Under the pieces are notes generated by a model. That model searched no databases, had not been told where the DNA came from, and worked only from the letters and a program-made list of their open reading frames with translations. From positions 124,001 to 188,000 of the forward strand of contig NZ_MWQY01000006.1 of NCBI RefSeq assembly GCF_002087085.1: 64,000 nt of DNA. The letters run 5' to 3'. Of this stretch, positions 57,235 through 64,000 are shown piece after piece. The DNA comes from Marispirochaeta aestuarii. Lineage in GTDB: Bacteria; Spirochaetota; Spirochaetia; JC444; Marispirochaetaceae. Made by a program: the position numbers and the translations under genes. Every line of letters begins with the position of its first letter. The stretch's first letter is position 1.

Positions 57235-57251
57235 AGCAAAAAACGTGCCAA
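57235..57251 (-). promoter_or_regulatory. Sigma-54-type promoter motif upstream of groESL
   Basis: The minus strand reads TTGGCACG-tttt-TTGCT, an exact fit to the sigma-54 consensus TTGGCACG-n4-TTGCW with the correct 10-nt GG-to-GC spacing. Start expected near 57224, giving a leader of about 60 nt. A suboptimal sigma-70 alternative overlaps (TTGGCA, 19 nt, TATAGA). TGCC/GGCA within it could instead form a weak ferritin terminator. Confidence 0.55.
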
Positions 57252-57396
57252 CACGGCATTTTTTTATAATTACCTGCATAATATATAATTATTCGTCGTC
57301 TTTGTCATCAGTTTTTAAAGAAAATATCCCGGGACAGGACAATGTGACACAGGTACGTTTTTTTTCCGTAAAAAGTGTATCAAATTTACTCAGCAG

Positions 57397-57430
57397 TTCT
57401 CCGGAGAAGGATCGTTCCTCCTCCGGAGAA
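57397..57430 (-). other. Long hairpin just after the ferritin gene
   Basis: On the minus strand TTCTCCGGAG (57430-57421) and CTCCGGAGAA (57406-57397) pair perfectly over 10 bp, and the intervening 14 nt contain a further AGGA/TCCT stem with loop acga. No adjacent T-run. It begins 9 nt after the ferritin stop and may protect or process the mRNA end. Confidence 0.6.
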
Positions 57431-57438
57431 GCTTCTTC

Positions 57439-57975
57439 TTAGTCTTCCGCTCCCAGAGGTCCGACAAAACTGGTGGGAATAGTCACAGCCCGGGATTTCA
57501 GTTCCCTGTCGACCATATACAGCCCCGGTCCCTTTGCGCCGGCGGAGATCTCCATCCGGGTAATCATGTCCGAAGCATTCTTTTCTTCCTCGACCTGTTC
57601 GCTCACGTACCACTGCAGGAAGATCCGGCTGGCATAATCCTTCTCATCCTCCGCCAGGGCCACCAGTGAATGTATCGAAGCGGTAACCTTCTTTTCGTGT
57701 TCCAGTGTCTCCTTGAGAACATCCATGGGAGAATCCCAGTTCTCCTGAGGTTTATCAATGGCAAGAAGTACGGGTTTGCTGCCCTGGTCGAAGAGGTACT
57801 CGTAAATTTTCATTGCATGGAACATCTCTTCGTGATACTGAACCATGAACCAGTGGGCAAACCCCTCGAGTCCCTGATCATTGCACCAGGCGGACATAGC
57901 CATGTACAGATACCCCGAGTACATCTCCTTGTTTATCTGCTCATTCAAAGCCTTGCTCATTTTTTCCGAAATCAT
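57439..57975 (-). CDS. ftnA: Bacterial non-haem ferritin
   Basis: 178 residues, FtnA type. Ferroxidase ligands fall at the same numbers as in E. coli FtnA: Glu17, Glu50, His53, Glu94, Gln127, and site C Glu129/Glu130. No haem-binding Met of bacterioferritin is evident. It oxidises and stores iron in a 24-mer in the cytoplasm. RBS AAGGAG. Intergenic element copy B lies 100-160 nt upstream. No clear Fur box was found. Confidence 0.95.
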   Translation of the reverse strand: MISEKMSKALNEQINKEMYSGYLYMAMSAWCNDQGLEGFAHWFMVQYHEEMFHAMKIYEYLFDQGSKPVLLAIDKPQENWDSPMDVLKETLEHEKKVTASIHSLVALAEDEKDYASRIFLQWYVSEQVEEEKNASDMITRMEISAGAKGPGLYMVDRELKSRAVTIPTSFVGPLGAED

Positions 57976-58063
57976 CTGTGTCTCCTTATTCTGAGAATGC
58001 TAATACTGATATGAAAAAATACTCAGGCACAGGGCTGAGGTAAAGATTTTTCAGGAACTGTTA

Positions 58064-58133
58064 TTGAGGACACCGCTAAAAACTACTCTATTTCACCATA
58101 TCCTGCGTCGTCAGGATTTCCCGCGGTCCTCAA
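58064..58133 (-). repeat. Conserved intergenic element, copy B (candidate structured RNA or dispersed repeat)
   Basis: Minus-strand core 58131-58078 matches copy A (32191-32244). Perfect outer arms TTGAGGAC/GTCCTCAA (58133-58126 with 58071-58064) continue through a small bulge into CGC/GCG. Inside is ATCCTG-acgacg-CAGGAT (58117-58100). A second hairpin, AACTCTTG-type 9-bp arms with a 4-nt loop (58153-58132), touches its 5' side. It fills most of the 230-nt gap between the ferritin gene and the upstream hypothetical gene. Confidence 0.7.
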
Positions 58134-58205
58134 CTCTTGTTACCACAAGAGTTTGCGGGCGCTAAAAAATCTTTCCTCCTTGACTATGGAAAAAATACCA
58201 CGTTC

Positions 58206-58772
58206 TTAGAGCTGCCCTTGATTTCTTATCGAGAAGGATCTGCCCAGCACCTTCCAGAGATCCGCCAGAATGGAATTCCCGGCACTGTTGATACCCGCAT
58301 CAAGCAGCACGTCATCCCGGTTACGGCTAAGCCATCGATAAATCCTCGCCGCACCGTCCCGGGGGGAGGTTCCGGCCTTGGCGACGCCTACCAGACCGAG
58401 CATCTCACCCTCGTCAAAGGTTTTGCGAACCTGTCCGAGATCAAGGATGAAACTGCGGCCGAAGGCCCCCCGTTCTATGCTGACACCGCCTTCCTGTACC
58501 GAGGGATTCTCCTGCTTCTTCTGTTGTGTAGCGGGAGGGTTCCGGCGATCCTGTTCCGCCTCCCGGTTGAGCTTTTCCACCCGCTGATTATAAATCAGGG
58601 TATTGGCCTGTTTAATCAGGAACAGCAGGCCGTCCCGGTCAATCTCCCTGATAAGTCCCCGCAGCTCCTTCATAAGCGGCTGCCGCGGATCGTCCTGAAC
58701 CGTTTTTCGGCCTTCTTTTCCGGTTTTCTTTTTCTGTTCCTTTCCAGCCACTACATACCCCCTCTCCGTCAT
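58206..58772 (-). CDS. Hypothetical protein overlapping the GGDEF-EAL gene
   Basis: 188 residues from ATG 58772 (RBS-like GGGAGC); a GTG at 58751 behind AGGGGG is also possible. It overlaps the 3' end of the GGDEF-EAL gene by about 134 nt in another frame. A basic N-terminus is followed by the helical segment LMKELRGLIREIDRDGLLFLIKQANTLIYNQRVEKL, a Gln/Glu-rich linker, and a C-terminal part with LDLGQVRKTFDEGEMLGLVGVA and RIYRWLSRNRDD. I do not recognise a family. It may work with the cyclic-di-GMP protein. Confidence 0.6.
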   Translation of the reverse strand: MTERGYVVAGKEQKKKTGKEGRKTVQDDPRQPLMKELRGLIREIDRDGLLFLIKQANTLIYNQRVEKLNREAEQDRRNPPATQQKKQENPSVQEGGVSIERGAFGRSFILDLGQVRKTFDEGEMLGLVGVAKAGTSPRDGAARIYRWLSRNRDDVLLDAGINSAGNSILADLWKVLGRSFSIRNQGQL

Positions 58773-60603
58773 GGTGATTCTGCTCCCAGAGTACATGCAG
58801 CAGTTCGTCCGCAGTCATGGGTTTGTAATAATAATACCCCTGATGCTGATAACATCCATGCTTTTCCAGATACTCAACATGCTCAAGGTTCTGAACACCC
58901 TCCGCGACGACATCAAGGTCAAGGCTCTTTACCAGATTGATAATCCCCTTGACGATCTTGCGGTTATGTTCCTGGTCCAGACCGCTGATAAAGGTCTGAT
59001 CGATCTTGATTACATCCACCGGAAGTTTTGAGAGATAACTGAAGGAAGAAAATCCTGTACCGAAATCATCGATCATAAAGGTGAGACCCGGAAAACGGGT
59101 TTTAAGATCATTAATTCTCAGCGAGGCGTCCACGGGGTTGCGGATAAAAACACCTTCAGTCATCTCCAGCTTAAGACCCCGGGGATCCACCTTGTACTTC
59201 TCCAGGGCTTCCGCGACCTTGCTCTCGAAAAAGGGATCGTCGAACTGCCGGGGACTAATATTGACGCTTAAATACAGATTCGAGCAGCCATGGCGCTGAA
59301 GATGGCTCAGCATGTGGCAGGCCTTGAGCAGAACCATCGCACCAAGGGGTACGATAATGCCGGTTTCCTCCGCCAGGGTTATAAAATCACCGGGAAGAAC
59401 AAGACCCTCTCCCGGATGCACCCAGCGAACAAGAGCCTCGAATCCCACTATACCGTCTCCGTTCCGATGGATGGGCTGAAAATAGAGAGTAAGCTGGGAT
59501 GCACAGATAGCCGCCCGCAGCCCCTCCTCGAGATGCAGCCTGCGGGTTACCTCCCTGTTCATCTCGGGGGTAAAAAAACGGTAGGTGTTGCCCCGTTCCT
59601 TGGCCCGGTACATGGCAATGTCGGCATTGGATATAAGGAGAGAGATATCGCTGCCGTCATCGGGTATTATGGCAATGCCTATGCTGACCCCGAGACTGAT
59701 ATAGGGCAGATCGGGATTCTCCCGGATTGAATAGGGTCGGCGAATATCGTTGATGATCTTCAGAGCGACAACAGCGGCTTCCCGGGGATCGCGCAGGTGA
59801 GGCAGCAGAATGACGAACTCATCCCCCCCGAACCTGAACACCCCCTCCTTGCGGCGTTCCATCTCCAGGTTCTCCACCCGAAAAATCTGGTCGCTCTCCC
59901 TGAGGCAGTTATGAAGGCGGTGAGTGCATTCCACGAGAATGGAGTCCCCCACGTGGTGCCCCAGGGAATCGTTTACCTTCTTGAAACCGTCAAGGTCCAG
60001 AAAAAGCAGCGCCCCCTTCCGCTCTCCATAGCGGAGGGTCTCGTTCAGGTATTCAGTCAGATAGATATGAAAAAGGTCGCGGTTACCCAGATCAGTGAGT
60101 TTGTCATGATAGGCCAGGTAGCGGAGCTTTCTTTCGGTTTTTTTCCGTTCAGAGATATCCCGGATAATGCAGGGCATAATCCGGCCCTGATTGGTGGACA
60201 CGGAAACCCCGAAGGATATTTCCAGGGGAAGGATCTCATTCCCGGCTGTCTCCCCCAGAAGCTCCATATGGTTACTTATCCCACGTTTCTTCCGTTCTGC
60301 CAGGGAAAGCAGAAAATAACTGCGGATTCTATCCTCAACTCTCCGGAATTCTCCGGGTGGAAAAAGAGCCGCAAAGGAACGGCCGACAATCTTTTTGGGA
60401 GTGGTTTTGAAAATGCCATGTACCTGGGAGTTGGCGTAGACAATACGGAGGTCCTGAGAAACCTGGATTATCACATCAGAAGCTGTTTCCGCCAGGGCCT
60501 GATAGCGACTCTTCAGATCTTCAAGTTCCCTGCGATAGCGGCGGATCTTCTCACTCGGCAAGGAGGCCGGCTCCTCCGGTTTCGCAACCTGCTTTTGTAT
60601 CAT
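58639..60603 (-). CDS. PAS-GGDEF-EAL cyclic-di-GMP protein
   Basis: 654 residues. A coiled coil and PAS domain (about 20-155), then GGDEF (Gly259-Gly-Asp-Glu-Phe263) and EAL (Glu389-Ala-Leu, EALVRW) with EMTEG, DDFGTGFSS, IKID and AEGV motifs. Both catalytic cores look intact. A 14-residue insert (around RVENLEMERRKEG) separates the RESD I-site from GGDEF, so product inhibition may be altered. The EAL fold ends near 608; the basic tail overlaps the next gene. Cytoplasmic, no membrane helix. It may make or break c-di-GMP depending on the PAS signal. Confidence 0.93.
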   Translation of the reverse strand: MIQKQVAKPEEPASLPSEKIRRYRRELEDLKSRYQALAETASDVIIQVSQDLRIVYANSQVHGIFKTTPKKIVGRSFAALFPPGEFRRVEDRIRSYFLLSLAERKKRGISNHMELLGETAGNEILPLEISFGVSVSTNQGRIMPCIIRDISERKKTERKLRYLAYHDKLTDLGNRDLFHIYLTEYLNETLRYGERKGALLFLDLDGFKKVNDSLGHHVGDSILVECTHRLHNCLRESDQIFRVENLEMERRKEGVFRFGGDEFVILLPHLRDPREAAVVALKIINDIRRPYSIRENPDLPYISLGVSIGIAIIPDDGSDISLLISNADIAMYRAKERGNTYRFFTPEMNREVTRRLHLEEGLRAAICASQLTLYFQPIHRNGDGIVGFEALVRWVHPGEGLVLPGDFITLAEETGIIVPLGAMVLLKACHMLSHLQRHGCSNLYLSVNISPRQFDDPFFESKVAEALEKYKVDPRGLKLEMTEGVFIRNPVDASLRINDLKTRFPGLTFMIDDFGTGFSSFSYLSKLPVDVIKIDQTFISGLDQEHNRKIVKGIINLVKSLDLDVVAEGVQNLEHVEYLEKHGCYQHQGYYYYKPMTADELLHVLWEQNHHDGEGVCSGWKGTEKENRKRRPKNGSGRSAAAAYEGAAGTYQGD

Positions 60604-60763
60604 GACATTTTCTCTCTGTCTTTACAGTATACACAATTCAGTGGAAAGCTGCAGTTTTTTTTCCGGAAGATGTTCTCACCAGGACCGGGGGATTTAAAGG
60701 AACCTCAGGTGGTTTTTCTTTTCCTTCCCTTCCGGGAATAGTACCTTGGTAGTGAGGCAGGGC

Positions 60764-61726
60764 ATGATTGAATTCAGAGACCCCGTGGCGGAGCATATAA
60801 AAGCCTTTATCCTCGATGAGACCGCCATGGAGATAGATAACCGGGATTATCCTTCCGATCCGGTGTGGCGGGAATACCGGGAAACCGGCAGCAGAGTCTG
60901 GCTTTACGGTAACGATACCTCCGCACAGGAGGTCTGGACCAGGGACATGGAAGCTGTATACCTCGATACCCCCCTGGTTATCGATGCATTCCGACAGGAT
61001 CACTTTACCGGGCTCACCCTGGAAGCCAACAGCGTCCTCAAGGGCCTTCCGGGGGACGAGCGAATCAAGGAGATCGCCTTCATAATAAACGCCCGCAACG
61101 CGGTGGCGACCTCAAAAAGGTTTGCCGCCCGGGTTTGTGTGGAAATTCCCCTCTTTTCCGACAGCGCATCGGAGATCAGCCAGTACGCCAGACGACTGTA
61201 CCAGGTATGCCCGGAACATCTCCTTCCGGCATTACCCTACAGTTCCGAAGGTATCACGGCTGCTGCTGAACTGCAGAAAGCAGGAATACCGATTATAGTT
61301 CGCACAGAATACAGCCCGCAGCAGGTAAAAAACTCGATCCTCCATGCCTCCCCGAATTATGTAGCCCTTGGGAACTTTCATGATACCCGGGAAGTCCCGA
61401 TGCCCTCAGCACAGGAGCTGCAATCCCTTTTTGACCACCTTGAAAAACCGGAAAAGACAACCCTGATTGCCTGCGGAATGGACAGCGAGGAAAAAATACG
61501 GCGATTCATGGGGTTCCCGATAATCGTGGCGACACCCGAGGCTGTCAGGAATTATCAAAAAAAACCGGTCGCCGGCAAGCAGGGCGTCCCTGCACCCGAA
61601 GCAGAAACCGCCTCCGGAACCCCGGGTATGCAGAACCGGAATGAGCTGCGGGATATCGCCCTTCAGTCCCGGAACGCCTATGATGAGCTTGTACTGATAA
61701 TTAGAAACGCCATTGACTCCAATTAA
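60764..61726 (+). CDS. Transaldolase-like barrel protein lacking the Schiff-base lysine
   Basis: 320 residues from ATG 60764 (GAGG 6 nt upstream); an in-frame TTG at 60746 lacks an RBS. The barrel resembles transaldolase/fructose-6-phosphate aldolase: DTPLVIDAFRQDHFTGLTLEANSVLKG and VCVEIPLFSDSASEISQYARRLYQ. However, the strand that normally reads K-[VIL]-P-x-T is PALPYSSEGITAAAEL, with Ala in place of the catalytic lysine. A classic transaldolase reaction is therefore unlikely. It sits between two GGDEF-EAL genes. Confidence 0.65.
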   Translation: MIEFRDPVAEHIKAFILDETAMEIDNRDYPSDPVWREYRETGSRVWLYGNDTSAQEVWTRDMEAVYLDTPLVIDAFRQDHFTGLTLEANSVLKGLPGDERIKEIAFIINARNAVATSKRFAARVCVEIPLFSDSASEISQYARRLYQVCPEHLLPALPYSSEGITAAAELQKAGIPIIVRTEYSPQQVKNSILHASPNYVALGNFHDTREVPMPSAQELQSLFDHLEKPEKTTLIACGMDSEEKIRRFMGFPIIVATPEAVRNYQKKPVAGKQGVPAPEAETASGTPGMQNRNELRDIALQSRNAYDELVLIIRNAIDSN

Positions 61727-61788
61727 ACTAATAATTCTAAATACTTTACTATAAATGAAAATTAGATTATTATTCCCTGAATACGGAT

Positions 61789-63432
61789 ATGAAGAAAATG
61801 GCCAGAGCAGCTGATCCAGTCACTCCTCACGCTTTTTCCGGGGACCTCTCCCTGGGAATGAGCCTTCTGCTGCTGATGGCAGGCCTCATGACGCCCCTGG
61901 GATTTCCTCTCACTCCCTGGCTAACCTATCCGGTCCTTGTTCTCCCCATGTTCTTTTTCATGCTGAACGGGCTTGTCCGCGGTACGCTGTTCAGCCTGCT
62001 GTTTCTGGGGCTCTTTTATTTTGAGGTCTCCTTTCTGCTGCCCTATTCTTCCTCCGGGGTCTATACAGTGGAGCTGCGGCTGATCTCGGCCATGATCCTG
62101 GTCAACATACCAGCCGCATGGCTGCAGCAGCGCTACAGAAACCGGGGAAACCGTCATCTGGCACGACTCCTCTATTCTGATCAGCTCACCGGCCTGCCGA
62201 ATCGAAATCAGCTGATAAAGGATGTTCAGCATATTCGCACCCCCATACTGTTCCTGATCAATATTGATGACTTCAAGGAGATAAATGATGTTTTCAGTCC
62301 CAAGGCTGGAGACACGATCCTCAGGGAACTTGCAGAGCTGATTCAGTCGGTTATTCGGGATCTTCCCTGCTCATATTACAAACTGACCGCCGATGAATTT
62401 GCCCTGCTCTTCGAGAACTCCGGGGACTTTTCCACCCGGCAGCAGTTGAGCATCCTGGCTGAAACCCTGAGCAGTCGTATTGCGGCCCAGGAGTTCTCCA
62501 TCGACGAAAGCGAGATACGCCTGAGGGTGAGCATAGGTATTGGTGACTCCCGCATAAACGAAAACGACAATGTTCTTGCCCAGGCAGATATGGCCCTGAA
62601 GACGGCGAAAAAGATCCATAAGCCCTACCTCTTCTTTACCCAGACCATCGATACCCGGGAGAATTACCACAAAAACATCCACTCATTGAAGGTATTGACC
62701 GAGGCCCTGGAACATAACAGGATTGTTCCCTACTACATGGCCATAATAAACAGCAACACCGGCCAACCGGAATCCTATGAATGCCTTGCACGACTCATCG
62801 ATCCCGACGGCGTGGTATACCCTCCTCACTTTTTTCTGGAGATCTCAAAAAAGGCACGCCTCTACTCCCTGATTACCCGGATGGTCTTCAGAAAAGCCGC
62901 GGACTACTTTAACGATCTGCCCTATCAGTTCACCGTCAATATCTCCATGGACGATATGGATGACCCCGAAACTGTTTCCACCATTCTGGAAATCCTGGAA
63001 ACCCATCCAAAACTGCATAACCGGGTGATTTTTGAGATTCTTGAGTCGGAAAGCATCAATAATTATCCCCAGGTTATGACCTTTATCCAGCTGGTAAAGA
63101 CCTACGGCTGCAAAATTGCTATTGATGATTTCGGCTCCGGCTACTCCAACTTCGAGAACGTTTCCCGACTGAGGGTGGATTATCTGAAGATAAACGGCGC
63201 CCTTGTCCGCAATATCGTCCGCAGCCCGCAGAACCGCTTCATTGTTGAAAATATCCACAATTTTGCCGTCGGTCTCGGAATAAAGACTGTCGCAGAATAC
63301 GTGGAAGACGAGTCCATCCTGCAGCACCTCAAGCGCATGAAGATTGACTACCTCCAGGGCTATTATTTCGGAGCTCCGGCGGAGGATATCCTGCCCGTTT
63401 CTGAAGACAGATTGCTGCAGACCCTAAAATAG
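61789..63432 (+). CDS. Membrane GGDEF-EAL protein with degenerate cyclase site
   Basis: 547 residues. An N-terminal block of about four membrane helices (20-110), then a GGDEF domain whose motif is LTADEF (about 200-205), so it should not make c-di-GMP but may bind GTP. The EAL domain reads YECLARL instead of EALVRL, keeping the key Glu; EILESE, DDFGSGYSNF and DYLKING-type motifs follow. It may therefore be a phosphodiesterase or a c-di-GMP receptor. AT-rich upstream (61727-61788). It is unlinked to a sensor gene. Confidence 0.9.
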   Translation: MKKMARAADPVTPHAFSGDLSLGMSLLLLMAGLMTPLGFPLTPWLTYPVLVLPMFFFMLNGLVRGTLFSLLFLGLFYFEVSFLLPYSSSGVYTVELRLISAMILVNIPAAWLQQRYRNRGNRHLARLLYSDQLTGLPNRNQLIKDVQHIRTPILFLINIDDFKEINDVFSPKAGDTILRELAELIQSVIRDLPCSYYKLTADEFALLFENSGDFSTRQQLSILAETLSSRIAAQEFSIDESEIRLRVSIGIGDSRINENDNVLAQADMALKTAKKIHKPYLFFTQTIDTRENYHKNIHSLKVLTEALEHNRIVPYYMAIINSNTGQPESYECLARLIDPDGVVYPPHFFLEISKKARLYSLITRMVFRKAADYFNDLPYQFTVNISMDDMDDPETVSTILEILETHPKLHNRVIFEILESESINNYPQVMTFIQLVKTYGCKIAIDDFGSGYSNFENVSRLRVDYLKINGALVRNIVRSPQNRFIVENIHNFAVGLGIKTVAEYVEDESILQHLKRMKIDYLQGYYFGAPAEDILPVSEDRLLQTLK

Positions 63433-63446
63433 GTTACCTTAACAGC

Positions 63447-64000
63447 ATGGTAACAGAAGAAATGATCAAACAGCTGCCCAAGGTGGAGCTTCACGACCAT
63501 CTCGACGGCAGCCTGCGGCCCCGGACCATACTGGAGCTCGCGGAAAAAGAGGGCGTCCAGCTGCCCGCCGCCACCCCCGAAGAGCTGGCAGCCTGGTTTC
63601 ACCGGGGAGCCGACCGGAAGAGCCTCTCCCTCTATCTTGAAGGCTTTGCCTACACAACCGCCCTCATGCAGTCCAGAGAATCCCTGCGCCGGGTGGCCCG
63701 GGAACATATGCATACCCTGGCGGAGGACAACGTTGTCTACGGGGAAATACGTTTTGCCCCCTGTCTGCACCAGAAGCAGGGGTTGAACATTGAAGAGGTG
63801 GTCAAATCGGTTCTCGAAGGACTTGATGAGGGAAGCCAGGAAACCGGCGTAAAATACGGACTGATCCTCTGCGCCATGCGTCACCAGAAGGTCTCTCTGG
63901 AGATTGCCGAACTGGCGGTAGCCTTCCGTTCACGGGGCGTCGTCGGCTTCGATATTGCCGGAGACGAATTCGGGCACCCCCCCAAAAAACATCTCGACGC
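63447..64000 (+). CDS. add: Adenosine deaminase, 3' end outside the window
   Basis: The first 184 codons are present; the gene runs off the right edge. KVELHDHLDGS holds the two zinc histidines (ADA His15/His17 pattern), and GFDIAGDE near the end of the visible part matches the ADA substrate loop. It deaminates adenosine to inosine in purine salvage. Weak RBS (AGGTTA). It starts 14 nt after the GGDEF-EAL stop. Confidence 0.9.
   Translation, partial: MVTEEMIKQLPKVELHDHLDGSLRPRTILELAEKEGVQLPAATPEELAAWFHRGADRKSLSLYLEGFAYTTALMQSRESLRRVAREHMHTLAEDNVVYGEIRFAPCLHQKQGLNIEEVVKSVLEGLDEGSQETGVKYGLILCAMRHQKVSLEIAELAVAFRSRGVVGFDIAGDEFGHPPKKHLD

Noticed and set aside
57163-57438. CIRCE element upstream of groES
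   Set aside because: No TTAGCACTC-n9-GAGTGCTAA or near variant is present on either strand.
58064-58133. Purine-riboswitch resemblance (ATATGG and AATCCT near each other)
   Set aside because: The required P1 TATAA, the two interacting loops and the pyrimidine switch position are not found in either copy.

Overview
The window looks like chromosomal DNA from a free-living, Gram-negative-type bacterium, most likely a spirochaete of the Spirochaeta/Sediminispirochaeta kind. This is an inference from gene content, not a phylogenetic result. Supporting points are lipoproteins and a tripartite RND/TolC efflux system (an outer membrane), a methyl-accepting chemotaxis protein, four GGDEF proteins, a DUF1015-serC pair, a TIGR00300/cupin pair and a very large amylase/glycogen-synthase fusion. 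Base composition is even, genes are closely packed, and I see no insertion sequence, prophage, CRISPR array, rRNA or tRNA.

Layout. 1-6.8 kb: a truncated ROK sugar kinase, then a TetR-regulated efflux operon (adaptor, RND pump, TolC) with a palindrome at the promoter. 6.8-11.5 kb: TypA, a Zn/Cd P-type ATPase with its ArsR sensor, and a small cysteine protein. 11.5-14.9 kb: BrnQ-like carrier, serine hydrolase, DeoR regulator. 14.9-18.3 kb: divergent metE/metR. 18.3-25.7 kb: TIGR00300 and cupin pair, DUF1015-serC, rhodanese, and a UPF0182 membrane protein broken by a stop and a frameshift. 25.7-34.9 kb: GH88-like hydrolase, PhnD-like binding protein with a diguanylate cyclase, NrnA-like DHH phosphoesterase, a second diguanylate cyclase, Sua5, a DNA glycosylase and a patatin. 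34.9-44.4 kb: trxB, a lipoprotein, an AEC carrier, trkH/trkA, a chemotaxis receptor and a polar amino acid ABC transporter. 44.4-53.3 kb: GH13-GT5 fusion, a cold-shock-like RRM protein with a long leader, a CE7 esterase and an unrecognised 642-residue protein. 53.3-64 kb: lipoprotein, MFS transporter, groEL/groES, ferritin, two GGDEF-EAL proteins, a transaldolase-like protein without its lysine and a truncated adenosine deaminase.

Themes. Cyclic-di-GMP signalling is heavily represented: two GGDEF proteins with intact inhibitory sites, two GGDEF-EAL proteins and a DHH phosphoesterase of the type that can finish degrading pGpG. Metal and redox handling recurs (Zn/Cd pump, ferritin, TrxB, rhodanese).

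The least explained signal is a roughly 54-nt intergenic element present twice, 26 kb apart and on opposite strands (32188-32254 and 58064-58133), about 91% identical in its core. Each copy is bracketed by complementary arms whose outer sequences differ. This could be an undescribed structured RNA or a dispersed repeat. A rearranged fragment may lie at 44398-44419. Other points worth attention are an exact sigma-54-type promoter motif before groES, an RND pump without the usual charged relay residues, and the GH13-GT5 fusion.
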